Below, piece after piece: positions 1-6,696 of a stretch of 11,721 nucleotides of DNA. Positions within the stretch are counted from its first letter, which is position 1. Each line of letters starts with the position of its first letter. The notes under the pieces are model-generated. The model had not been told where the DNA came from. It saw only the letters and a program-made list of their open reading frames with translations, and did no database searches. A program made the translations under genes and the position numbers. The stretch comes from Nitrososphaerota archaeon. GTDB taxonomy: Archaea > Thermoproteota > Nitrososphaeria > Nitrososphaerales > JACQRY01. The stretch is taken from positions 1-11,721 of the forward strand of contig JACQRY010000118.1 in NCBI GenBank assembly GCA_016206275.1, in the 5' to 3' direction.

Positions 1-465
1 GATCTTCCAGTCGGCCTAGGCGAACCGGTCTTTGCATCCATAGACAGTGATCTAAGCAAAGCTCTCTTCGCTGTGCCCGCGGTGAAAGGTGTTGAATTCG
101 GCTTGGGCTTCGAAAGTGCTAGGCGCTATGGGTCGGAGAATAACGACGTCTTCAAGGTTGTAGACGGAAAGATTGTCACCGAAACCAACAACTCTGGCGG
201 GATACTTGGTGGGATCACGAGCGGTATGCCCCTGGTGATTAAGATAGCCTTCAAGCCACCCTCATCCATAGCGAAATCTCAGGCCACTGTAAGCATGAAG
301 ACCCTGGAACAGACAAGTCTAGTTGTAACAGGCCGCCATGATCCATGCGTGTTGCCAAGAGCTCCTCCAATTGTAGAGAGTATCGTTGCAACAGTCCTTG
401 CAGACCATGGGCTGAGAGCCGGCTTGATACCCCAAATGCTAAAACCCAGCAAGCCATCGGAATGA
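1..465 (+). CDS. aroC: Chorismate synthase, C-terminal part (5' end outside window)
   Basis: Chorismate synthase converts EPSP to chorismate, the last common step of aromatic amino acid synthesis, using reduced FMN in the cytoplasm. The frame is open from base 1 and gives 154 residues, about 40% of a usual 360-400 residue enzyme, so the start lies upstream of the window. Family landmarks visible are a PVGLGEPVF stretch at the left edge, VKGVEFG at about residues 28-34, the NNSGGILGG block at about 63-71 and the GRHDPC signature at about 111-116 followed by PRAPPIVE. The catalytic histidines of the N-terminal half cannot be seen. The gene ends six bases before the chorismate mutase-aminotransferase gene, in the same frame with two stop codons between them. 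That spacing indicates one operon in which chorismate passes directly to its next enzymes. Confidence 0.96.
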   Translation, partial: DLPVGLGEPVFASIDSDLSKALFAVPAVKGVEFGLGFESARRYGSENNDVFKVVDGKIVTETNNSGGILGGITSGMPLVIKIAFKPPSSIAKSQATVSMKTLEQTSLVVTGRHDPCVLPRAPPIVESIVATVLADHGLRAGLIPQMLKPSKPSE

Positions 466-471
466 TAGACA

Positions 472-1863
472 GTGGGCGAAGACAGAGACCTCACCACTAT
501 TAGAAGAGAAATTAGATCTATAACTGACAACATTCTTGAACTGTTATCTCGCAGGCTGGACCTCAGCATAGAAGCAGGCTCAGCCAAACAAAAGCAGAAT
601 CTACCTATCGAAGACATAGGTGCAGAGGCAGAGCTAAGACATCACGTCTTGGAAAAGTGCGGAGCACTAGGAATAGACCCAGACAGAGCTCTAAGAGTAC
701 TGAATATTTTGGTCGACGACTCAGTTCGCGCCCAGAAGAAACAGGAGTCTAAACCCAAGATTTCACATATGCAAATGTTCGCCCTGGCCAAAGAACTTGA
801 AGCAGCAGGAGAAAAGATCATTCATCTCGAAGTTGGTGAACCCGATGCTCCTCCACCGAAACCAGTAATAGACTCGGCCATAAATGGCATGAAAGAAGGA
901 TACATACGTTACAGCACCGCCCAAGGTCTCCTAGAACTTAGACAAGCAATCGCATCAGATTACCGTGGAAGCCTCGGAGTAGACATACATCCTGACCAAG
1001 TTCTAGTCACTCCCGGGTCAAGATTCGCGATCTATCTTGCCATATCCAACATGCTCCGGCGAGGAGACGGTCTGATCACGTTTGACCCCCTCTGGCCCGC
1101 CTACAAAGAGTGCGCCGAAGCAGCTGGAGGCAGAGCGATTACAATTCACACCAATTTGGAAGATAAATGGGTTCCCAGGCAAGAAGATTTCCAGGCTGCC
1201 TTGGATTCAGGAGCAAAGATGATGGCTCTAAACTATCCATGCAATCCGACCGGAAAATCGTTGGCTCTTGAGGAGCTGAGAAGCCTTGTGCAGGAAGCCC
1301 AAAGAAGGGGAGTCACCGTTCTCGGCGACGAGACTTACCGATTATTCTCTTTCAAAAGGTCTCCGAGTCTTTTGGAGGTTGCTGACTCGAATTTTGTGTT
1401 AGCGTCGACCTTTTCTAAGGCTTATAGGATGACCGGTTTCAGGATAGGATACGTCATATCCTCCAAGGAATTCGTGTCAAAACTGGTGAAAGTGCAGAGT
1501 CTCCTCTTAACGAATGTTCCCGAATTTATTCAGAAGGCTGCTGTGAAAGCTCTTGAATGTCAAGACGACGCTACACGTTACGCAGCAGTCATCGAAAGCA
1601 GAATGAAGGACGCCGTAACCCAGCTTAAACATCTTCCCGTATCCTTCTATGAACCAGATGGAGGCTTCTACATCTTTCCCAGAGTGAATAAAGACGCATT
1701 CGATTCAGGAGAGTCCGTCATGCGCCTACTCAAAGAAAAGAATGTAGCCATAGCTCCAGGAACAGGTTTCGGCGACTATTCCCAGTTCCTCAGGCTCTCT
1801 ATCTGTCAGGCAACCGATCAGGTGCAGGAAGGATTGAGCAGGATCAGTGGATTGTTGAAGTGA
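472..1863 (+). CDS. Chorismate mutase (AroQ) fused to class I/II aminotransferase
   Basis: A 463-residue two-domain protein. Residues 1-90 are an AroQ-type chorismate mutase. Aligned by eye to the E. coli P-protein mutase domain, all six active-site residues fall at the same numbers: R11, R28, K39, D48, E52 and Q88. This also supports the GTG start. Residues from about 96 to 463 form a fold-type I PLP aminotransferase with GEPD at 122-125, NPTG at 258-261, D286 and Y289 as cofactor contacts, the PLP lysine K316 in SKAYRMTGFRIGY, and a probable carboxylate-binding R441. The natural reading is chorismate to prephenate, then transamination of prephenate (to arogenate) or of the hydroxyphenylpyruvate made by the next gene. 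Substrate preference cannot be read from the sequence. It sits between aroC and a TyrA-type dehydrogenase, overlapping the latter by four bases. The fusion itself is the unusual point. Confidence 0.93.
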   Translation: MGEDRDLTTIRREIRSITDNILELLSRRLDLSIEAGSAKQKQNLPIEDIGAEAELRHHVLEKCGALGIDPDRALRVLNILVDDSVRAQKKQESKPKISHMQMFALAKELEAAGEKIIHLEVGEPDAPPPKPVIDSAINGMKEGYIRYSTAQGLLELRQAIASDYRGSLGVDIHPDQVLVTPGSRFAIYLAISNMLRRGDGLITFDPLWPAYKECAEAAGGRAITIHTNLEDKWVPRQEDFQAALDSGAKMMALNYPCNPTGKSLALEELRSLVQEAQRRGVTVLGDETYRLFSFKRSPSLLEVADSNFVLASTFSKAYRMTGFRIGYVISSKEFVSKLVKVQSLLLTNVPEFIQKAAVKALECQDDATRYAAVIESRMKDAVTQLKHLPVSFYEPDGGFYIFPRVNKDAFDSGESVMRLLKEKNVAIAPGTGFGDYSQFLRLSICQATDQVQEGLSRISGLLK

Positions 1864-2726
1864 AGATCGCGATCATTGGTGCCGCTGGCCGTATGGGCAG
1901 CTGGCTTTCGCAACACTTTACCAAAAGAGGTGACTCACTAGTTCTCTACGATCTCAAACTAGAAGCATCGCAAAGACTAGCCAAGAAACTAAGACAGAAT
2001 GCAGCCCAAGACTTAAAGTCAGCGGTTAAAGGCTCCGAAGCAATCTTTGTCTCTGTGCCTTTAGACGCTACACCCAGAGTCTTGAAGAGCATAACTCCTC
2101 ACCTTAAGGGGAGAGAAGTGGTTGGGGAAGTAGCTTCACTGAAGACCGAGACAGTGAAGATTCTAAGAGGTATGCAAGCAAACTGTGACCTACTTCTATC
2201 TATTCACCCTTTGTTCGGCCCAGGCGTGCGAAGCCTGAAGGGCAAGAAGATTATCCTGACGCCCATTGCGGACAGAGAAAACGAAATGAAAATGGCGAAG
2301 AAACTGTTTCCAGGAGTAGTTCTCTTGGAGTCTAGCGCTGATGAGCATGACAGGTTGATGGCCTTGGCACTGAACATGACTCATTTTATCAACGCCGTCT
2401 TCGTTAAGATTGTGAGCAACGAAGATTTAAAACGGCTTAGAGATTTCGGGGGTACAAGCTTCACTCTGCAGCTTTTGTTGGCGGAGAGCATCCTTCACGA
2501 CGACCCAAGTCTCCTCGCCGCGATCCAGTTTCAGAATAGCTACGGAGCGAATTACCTTGAACGCTATTTACAGGAGGCTTCAAAGCTACGTGAACTAGTG
2601 AAGAAGGATATGAAGAACACTCGGCGTTATTTCTCGCTACTCAGAAAGGCAGTCTCAAAGGATCCAGAGTTCGTGAAGAGCTACAGGAAGACCTATACTA
2701 TTCTTGAATCTGCGTTAAACTCCTAA
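1860..2726 (+). CDS. tyrA: Prephenate/arogenate dehydrogenase (TyrA family)
   Basis: An NAD(P)-dependent dehydrogenase of the tyrosine branch, oxidatively decarboxylating prephenate or arogenate. The 288-residue protein opens with a Rossmann motif (IIGAAGRMG, residues 5-13). An aspartate at residue 31 ends the second strand, which fits NAD rather than NADP. Residues 112-122 read LLSIHPLFGPG, the TyrA hallmark, with likely catalytic H116. The conserved DEHDRLMAL...THF segment lies at about 161-176, and the C-terminal half is the helical dimerisation domain. The GTG start overlaps the stop of the fused gene as GTGA, so translational coupling is likely. No mutase or ACT domain is attached, which fits the mutase being fused to the upstream aminotransferase. 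Whether prephenate or arogenate is the substrate is not decided by the sequence alone. The gene ends the operon, since the next gene has its own TATA box. Confidence 0.9.
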   Translation: MKIAIIGAAGRMGSWLSQHFTKRGDSLVLYDLKLEASQRLAKKLRQNAAQDLKSAVKGSEAIFVSVPLDATPRVLKSITPHLKGREVVGEVASLKTETVKILRGMQANCDLLLSIHPLFGPGVRSLKGKKIILTPIADRENEMKMAKKLFPGVVLLESSADEHDRLMALALNMTHFINAVFVKIVSNEDLKRLRDFGGTSFTLQLLLAESILHDDPSLLAAIQFQNSYGANYLERYLQEASKLRELVKKDMKNTRRYFSLLRKAVSKDPEFVKSYRKTYTILESALNS

Positions 2727-2770
2727 ACCGGTAGGTTTCTGTTCAAAACCCACGATTGGCGTCCGCACGC

Positions 2771-2778
2771 TTATATCG
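2771..2778 (+). promoter_or_regulatory. TATA box of the LLM oxidoreductase gene
   Basis: TTATATCG lies with its centre about 28 bases before the ATG at 2802, in a 75-base gap after tyrA. The spacing places transcription start at or next to the ATG, so a leaderless mRNA is predicted. No Shine-Dalgarno sequence precedes the ATG, which agrees. Confidence 0.6.
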
Positions 2779-2801
2779 GATTCGCCTTTATCTGTGGACT
2801 C

Positions 2802-3869
2802 ATGCCGCGGGTGCAATTCGGCGCTAGGATTCCTGCATCAGGACCGGCAAGCAGTGTTCCGAGAGTCATAGATGCAACAAGAGACGCGGAGGCTCTCGGG
2901 TATGACACCGTCTTCGACATGGATCATATCCACAATTCCCACCAGAGACATCAGCAGTACCCCGTGGGCATGGGCTACCACAAAGACCCCAGCAACACGT
3001 TGGAGCCAAATCAATTCGAGACCATCTCCATGTTCTCATTCTTGGCTGGAATAACCAAGAAGGTCAACTTCGGAGTCGGCGTAATGCCCATCCCGCTTAG
3101 AGACCCGATCATCCTCGCAAAAGAGATCGGAACCATGGAGGCCCTTTCTGGCGGCAGGTTCATCTTTGGTGTTGGAGTCAGCAACGTTTCGGACAAACCG
3201 GAGTACAAAGCCACGGGACGACCTTTCCTAAGCTACGCCGAGCGCTACGAAATGCTTACAGAGTATATAGCTGCGATGAAAGAAATCTGGGCTAAACCCT
3301 CGGCGACATTTCATGGCAAGTACGTGAAGTTCGAAGACCTAGTCATTTACCCCAAGCCCCCTAAAGGTACCGTACCCGTCTGGATCGGATGTGAAACGTT
3401 GGCAGGGGAAAGGGAGCGCCCGGCTGTCAAATTTGCACTAGAGCACGCGGACGGCTGGATCATGGGCTTCCTCATGAATCCCGAGACCATGCGTTCAATG
3501 GTTCAAGACTTCAAAGCTACCGCGAAGCAGGCGGGAAAAAACCTCTCGAAGTTTGACTGGTGCTTCCAGCTCAGGCTTTCGATCGGCGAAACCGAAAAAG
3601 AGGCCAGAACCTATTGTGACTGGATAGCAGGAGCCCAACAGGAAGCCTGGCGCTACTGGGGTCTGATGTACAAACAAAAAGAAGCTCCAGTCTCCGCCGT
3701 GAAGACCGCCTCCGTCGGAACCCCCTCAAAGATCATAAGCGATGTTGAGAAATTTATCGAAGCCGGAACTACTCACTTTGACCTATGGTTCATGTATCCA
3801 CGCTACGAAAACCTGTTAACCCAGATGAGACTCTTCGCCAAGGAAGTAATTCCGTCATTCTCCACGTAG
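2802..3869 (+). CDS. LLM-class (luciferase-like) flavin/F420-dependent oxidoreductase
   Basis: A 355-residue single-domain TIM-barrel protein of the bacterial luciferase family. Family features in order are the N-terminal strand FGARIPASGP (6-15), a DAEALGYDTVF segment (28-38), FGVGVMPIPLRDPIILAKEIGT (90-111), the SGGRFIFGVGVS block (116-127), YPKPPKG followed by VPVWIG (183-196), and a late VGTPSKII (305-312) with HFDLWFMYP (325-333). In archaea most members use coenzyme F420, but the cofactor and substrate cannot be read here. Candidates range from an F420-dependent dehydrogenase to a methylenetetrahydromethanopterin reductase-like enzyme, and the sequence is not close enough to call Mer. 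It has its own promoter and is probably monocistronic. A long A/C-rich non-coding stretch follows it. Confidence 0.88.
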   Translation: MPRVQFGARIPASGPASSVPRVIDATRDAEALGYDTVFDMDHIHNSHQRHQQYPVGMGYHKDPSNTLEPNQFETISMFSFLAGITKKVNFGVGVMPIPLRDPIILAKEIGTMEALSGGRFIFGVGVSNVSDKPEYKATGRPFLSYAERYEMLTEYIAAMKEIWAKPSATFHGKYVKFEDLVIYPKPPKGTVPVWIGCETLAGERERPAVKFALEHADGWIMGFLMNPETMRSMVQDFKATAKQAGKNLSKFDWCFQLRLSIGETEKEARTYCDWIAGAQQEAWRYWGLMYKQKEAPVSAVKTASVGTPSKIISDVEKFIEAGTTHFDLWFMYPRYENLLTQMRLFAKEVIPSFST

Positions 3870-4240
3870 CAGCCCAACGCAGCACCAGCCTTTCGCTTTC
3901 CTACCGCCCCATCAATTAACGCCAAGCTTCAGTAAAATAGCCAAGCATGAGCCAGTCCAGCGCAAACCACACCCAAACAACCAGAAAACCCATCCAACCA
4001 ACAAAACACCTCCAAACCCATATGAACCCCCCTACCCCCTCAAACAAAAACACGCACACCACAACCAAAAAGAACCCCAATCTAGAGCCCAACGGCAATA
4101 AACCCGACAAACAAGCTATGCAAGACACGCCATCCTCGAACCTGCGTAAGCCTACACCACAAGCAGCTTGGTTGACCCTTAAGGAAAAATACCCCTAAAA
4201 CACAAAAGAGCAAAGGCTTTGGAGACCAAGGCAACGAAAA
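3870..4240 (+). other. A/C-rich stretch without a convincing gene
   Basis: About 370 bases between the LLM gene and sfsA. From 3961 to 4080 I count only 5 G and 6 T in 120 bases, so about 91% are A or C on the + strand. Open frames exist on both strands: 3947-4198 (+), rich in Thr, Pro, Asn and Lys, and 3916-4128 (-, GTG start), rich in Trp, Val, Phe and Gly. Stop codons all contain T, so an A/C-only strand is open by default, and its complement automatically encodes hydrophobic residues. Neither frame resembles a family I know. The - strand frame has a GAGG five bases before its GTG and would make a two-helix membrane peptide, so it is the less unlikely of the two. No strong hairpin, terminator or promoter was seen. 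Confidence 0.6.
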
Positions 4241-4993
4241 TTGAGTAATCATATGGAAATGAATCCTACAAAACTAGTAAGAATCGAACTAGGCCTAAAC
4301 AACATCCATGGCAAATTCCTCAAACGGCTGAACAGATTCACCGTACTCGCCGACATCGGAGGAGAAACCTCAGAAGCTTTCATGCCCAACCCCGGGAGGC
4401 TGCTTGAACTTCTGAGGCCAAATGCCCCATTAATACTGAGAAGAAAGAACAGTGGAAAAACTCCTCTTGAGCTACTGGCAATCAGAGACACCGAAATGAT
4501 AGTTCCCATCGACAGCAGACTGCCCAACAAACTCCTCCACATAGCACTGGCCCATCATGCTCTACCGCCATTCTCCTACTACAGTCATGTTAGAGCTGAG
4601 TATAGCTACGGCTCCAGCAGATTCGACTTCATGCTTTCCGATAGTAATGACCAGTGCTTGGTAGAAGTTAAATCCTGTACTCTTGTAAGGGACAGCGTAG
4701 CCCTGTTTCCCGATGCACCTTCACAACGCGGATCAAGACATGTACAAGGGTTAGTAGAAGCTCTCAGCAGAGGCTTCAGAGCGTGCATCGTATTTGTGAT
4801 TCAAAGAAGCGACGCCCACATAATGAAACCCTATTGGAGCAACGATCCTAAGTTTGCCAGGGCCCTCTCAGACGCGTCCGAAAAAGGGGTTGAAGTCTAC
4901 GCGTGGAAAGTCAAGCCCGTAGACGAATCTCTCTCAGTTATTCTCGGAGAACAGATTCCAGTGGATACCAGTACACAGAATCTAGACCCCTAA
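4241..4993 (+). CDS. sfsA: SfsA family protein (sugar fermentation stimulation protein homologue)
   Basis: A 250-residue protein of the SfsA family, found in bacteria and archaea. E. coli SfsA binds DNA without strong sequence preference, and the family carries a nuclease-like PD-(D/E)xK core. Matching blocks are FLKRLNRFTVLAD near the N-terminus, AFMPNPGRLLEL (in place of CPNTGxM), YGSSRFDFML (about residues 122-131), the VEVKSCTL core strand with its EVK acidic/lysine pair (about 141-148), LFPDAPSQRGSRHVQGL (about 154-170) and a KGVEVYAWK strand near the C-terminus. The true biochemical role is unsettled even in model species. The start is uncertain: TTG at 4241 gives the longest frame, but in-frame ATG codons at 4253 and 4259 are equally good and no well-placed Shine-Dalgarno decides it. 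The 3' end overlaps the opposing winged-helix gene by 12 bases. Confidence 0.88.
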   Translation: MSNHMEMNPTKLVRIELGLNNIHGKFLKRLNRFTVLADIGGETSEAFMPNPGRLLELLRPNAPLILRRKNSGKTPLELLAIRDTEMIVPIDSRLPNKLLHIALAHHALPPFSYYSHVRAEYSYGSSRFDFMLSDSNDQCLVEVKSCTLVRDSVALFPDAPSQRGSRHVQGLVEALSRGFRACIVFVIQRSDAHIMKPYWSNDPKFARALSDASEKGVEVYAWKVKPVDESLSVILGEQIPVDTSTQNLDP

Positions 4994-5263
4994 GCCGAAG
5001 GATTGGGCAAACTCAGAGAACTTCTCGTAGCCGGCTAGGAAACTGAGGCCCTTCTGACTGATCCTGTATCGAGACCCTCTTTGAACAAGGCTTTGTTCAA
5101 GAAGCCCTGAGCTTACAAGTTCCTTAAGAATGTGCACTAGTCTGGAGTATGGAACATTCGCCTTTCTTAAGATGGTTGTGATTCCTACTCCGTCTTCTTC
5201 AGCCGCATAATCCCTAGTTGTGATCAAAACATCGGCAATAATCTTCATCTGTGTCCTATACAT
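4982..5263 (-). CDS. Small winged-helix transcriptional regulator (ArnR1-like)
   Basis: A 93-residue, single-domain winged helix-turn-helix protein of the type common in TACK archaea (HTH_45/ArnR1-like). The first helix is IIADVLITTRD. The recognition part is ITTILRKANVPYSRLVHILKELVSSGLLE, and the wing is RYRISQKGLSFLAGYEKF, with the typical KG(L)xFL ending. The frame can open at a TTG six bases earlier. I chose the ATG at 5263 because a perfect AAGGAGG (5271-5277) sits seven bases before it, whereas it would almost abut the TTG. The start lies inside the last codons of the membrane protein gene (8-base overlap), and the Shine-Dalgarno is within that gene, so translation is probably coupled. 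The natural inference is a regulator controlled by, or co-regulated with, the membrane protein. Confidence 0.87.
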   Translation of the reverse strand: MYRTQMKIIADVLITTRDYAAEEDGVGITTILRKANVPYSRLVHILKELVSSGLLEQSLVQRGSRYRISQKGLSFLAGYEKFSEFAQSFGLGV

Positions 5264-5927
5264 TGGCAATCCTCCTTACATCTTGATACGCGAAGAACTT
5301 TAAAACAGGGATAAGCAGAGTCACCAATCCGAAAACTCTCATACCTACGGAGACCACAAGAAGAATGTCTCCCGGCGGATAAAGGAAGGCCGAGATACGC
5401 ATGAGCTCACCGAAGGCTAACATTCCTAGGCCCGATGCTATGGCTACCGTCGCTGGCTTTCGTGTCCTCATGTAAGCGATGATTGTCTCAAGAAGCCCAT
5501 AGAAAAGAAAGTAAGTTGACAACACTTTGAAAACAGCGTCCAATGTGAGCATGGGGATGAACGGAATGAAGAGCATTGGCATAGTGCGGGAAGCTCTAAC
5601 GCCTATCATATGGGAGAATGCGAGGAAGAAGTACCCCATCATTTGAAAGGCCGCTGCCGCAACTACTAACGTCGGGATCATTTGAACGGTCGTAGGTCCG
5701 ACCTGACTTATACGTGCTAACCCTGAGATGGAGAAACCTAAGAAGAGTAGAAAGAACGCGAATGTGAGACGTAAGAGTGTTGAACTGCCTGTTTCCCGGT
5801 AGCCTTTCAATGCTATGTATCCTACTGAAAAACCGATTGATGCCCCTACTATCTCTAGTAGTCCCTCCATAAGGCCAAGTATCGAGCTTTCGGGCAACCT
5901 CAGTCTAAGGCTGGCGTACTCGTACAT
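5256..5927 (-). CDS. Polytopic membrane protein paired with winged-helix regulator
   Basis: A 223-residue, very hydrophobic protein with about seven predicted helices: roughly residues 18-40, 50-72, 80-107, 115-130, 134-153, 160-183 and 188-212. The only hydrophilic parts are short loops such as KGYRETGSS (41-49) and MRTRKPAT (153-160), plus a basic tail ending DVRRIANV. No enzyme motif was seen. The two halves show a weak echo (Y43/Y152, T46/T155 and G64/G173 at the same offset), which might be an old duplication. The layout resembles archaeal membrane proteins encoded beside winged-helix regulators, for example the haloarchaeal DUF7521 type, but membership is not established. It starts at ATG 5927, with a perfect inverted repeat 15 to 34 bases upstream, and overlaps the regulator gene by 8 bases. 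A sensor or modulator of the regulator is an inference. Confidence 0.72.
   Translation of the reverse strand: MYEYASLRLRLPESSILGLMEGLLEIVGASIGFSVGYIALKGYRETGSSTLLRLTFAFFLLFLGFSISGLARISQVGPTTVQMIPTLVVAAAAFQMMGYFFLAFSHMIGVRASRTMPMLFIPFIPMLTLDAVFKVLSTYFLFYGLLETIIAYMRTRKPATVAIASGLGMLAFGELMRISAFLYPPGDILLVVSVGMRVFGLVTLLIPVLKFFAYQDVRRIANV
5271..5277 (-). promoter_or_regulatory. Strong Shine-Dalgarno deciding the regulator start
   Basis: AAGGAGG on the - strand is followed by seven bases and then ATG (5263). It lies in the 3' end of the upstream membrane protein gene. It fixes the start of the winged-helix gene at the ATG rather than the TTG at 5269. Internal cistrons in archaeal operons typically use such sites, whereas first genes are often leaderless. 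Confidence 0.75.
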
Positions 5928-5941
5928 CTATAAAATCGTTT

Positions 5942-5961
5942 TGTGTAAAGGTTGTTACACA
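5942..5961. promoter_or_regulatory. Perfect 20-bp inverted repeat, candidate operator
   Basis: TGTGTAA, a six-base spacer, then TTACACA: arms of seven bases match without error. It lies 15 bases upstream of the ATG of the membrane protein gene on the - strand. If the mRNA is leaderless, the core promoter would fall within it. A dimeric winged-helix protein such as the one encoded two genes along could bind here, making the operon autoregulated. That link is an inference. No second copy of the full palindrome was seen in the window. Confidence 0.55.
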
Positions 5962-6000
5962 TCTTAGTCGCAAGGGTTAGATCAATTTTCTCACACAAGA

Positions 6001-6240
6001 CTAACTGCTGGATCTAAGAACACTCCAAAGCAGCGAAATAACAGAAACAATTATGAGAATTGGAGAAGTCATAAAGGTAAAGCCATCTTTCTTATATACA
6101 TACAGTAAGAGTGGAGGAATTTTATCAAGATACTCCGCGGAAGGCAAGTATCTTACTACCAAAGGCAGCAGGACAAGCACCGCTCCCGTTAACAAAAGTA
6201 CCCATCCTGCTATGCTTATCGACTCAAGGGTTGAAGCCAT
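6001..6240 (-). CDS. Small two-helix membrane protein (DUF2905-like)
   Basis: A 79-residue protein with one hydrophobic helix near the N-terminus (about residues 10-31), a short polar hairpin region with DKIPPLLLYVYKKDGFTF (about 39-56) and a second helix (about 58-75). Size and order resemble the DUF2905 family of small membrane proteins: helix, IPxxxxxxKxGFxF hairpin, then helix. The match is by eye and the function of that family is unknown. It starts at ATG 6240 on the - strand. A TATA-like sequence on that strand at about 6288-6295 would give a leader of about 24 bases containing GAGG very close to the ATG. It runs in the same direction as the membrane protein/regulator pair but is separated from it by 73 bases holding the palindrome, so it is probably a separate unit. 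Confidence 0.62.
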   Translation of the reverse strand: MASTLESISIAGWVLLLTGAVLVLLPLVVRYLPSAEYLDKIPPLLLYVYKKDGFTFMTSPILIIVSVISLLWSVLRSSS

Positions 6241-6340
6241 ATCCTCGCATTACAACCCGTTGATCTGTCTGATTAGGTTTTCCTAGGATATACGATATCT
6301 CAATCAAGAAAAAGAGACCTAAGCGAAAAACGAGAGGAAG

Positions 6341-6350
6341 ACTAAAATAA
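6341..6350 (+). promoter_or_regulatory. TATA box of the aIF1 gene
   Basis: ACTAAAATAA is centred about 30 bases before the GTG at 6376, in the intergenic region shared with the divergent small membrane protein. The spacing suggests a leaderless or nearly leaderless transcript, and no Shine-Dalgarno precedes the GTG. Confidence 0.5.
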
Positions 6351-6375
6351 CCCCACGCTCCACCAAAAAACAACC

Positions 6376-6684
6376 GTGGCCGAAATCTGTAATCGTTGCG
6401 GACTCCCTAAAGACCTCTGCGTCTGCGAAGAACTCGAAAAAGATGAAACAAGGATCGTTGTCCGGCTTGAAATGAGACGCTTCCGTAAACCCACTACAAT
6501 TATCGAGGGCCTAAATCCCAAGAGAACTGACATCGAGAAAATGGCTAGACAGTTAAAAAGTAAACTGGCTTGTGGAGGCACAGCTAAGGACGGCTACGTA
6601 ATGCTTCAGGGAGACCATAGAGATAGCGTAAAGGAGCATCTAGTATCATCAGGATTCACAGAATCCTCTATAGAGTTGCAATAG
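6376..6684 (+). CDS. Translation initiation factor aIF1 (SUI1/eIF1 family)
   Basis: A 102-residue protein that binds the small ribosomal subunit near the P site and helps select the start codon, together with aIF1A and aIF2. The N-terminus has the archaeal zinc-knuckle-like segment CxxC(GLPKDL)CxC (C5, C8, C15, C17). The SUI1 domain follows with TTIIEGLNP (about 40-48), KLKSKLACGGTAKDG (residues 59-73, with the conserved KLxCGGT core), and LQGDHRDSVKEHL (about 77-89). Length and motif order fit archaeal aIF1 exactly. The GTG start matches the conserved MAEIC opening. It is followed 12 bases later by a zinc-ribbon gene in the same direction, suggesting co-transcription. Confidence 0.96.
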   Translation: MAEICNRCGLPKDLCVCEELEKDETRIVVRLEMRRFRKPTTIIEGLNPKRTDIEKMARQLKSKLACGGTAKDGYVMLQGDHRDSVKEHLVSSGFTESSIELQ

Positions 6685-6696
6685 GACGCGCCATCT

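Noticed and set aside
3916..4128. 70-codon hydrophobic frame on the - strand with a GAGG before its GTG
   Set aside because: The G/T-rich complement encodes Trp, Val, Gly and Phe automatically. It is kept as a possibility in the intergenic entry but not called a gene.
3947..4198. 83-codon Thr/Pro/Asn-rich frame in the A/C-rich stretch
   Set aside because: Stop codons all contain T, so an A/C-rich strand is open by default in every frame. There is no promoter or Shine-Dalgarno and no recognisable domain.
6287..6299. GATAT-ACG-ATATC inverted repeat between the divergent small membrane gene and aIF1
   Set aside because: Arms of only five AT-rich bases that overlap a TATA-like sequence; easily due to chance.
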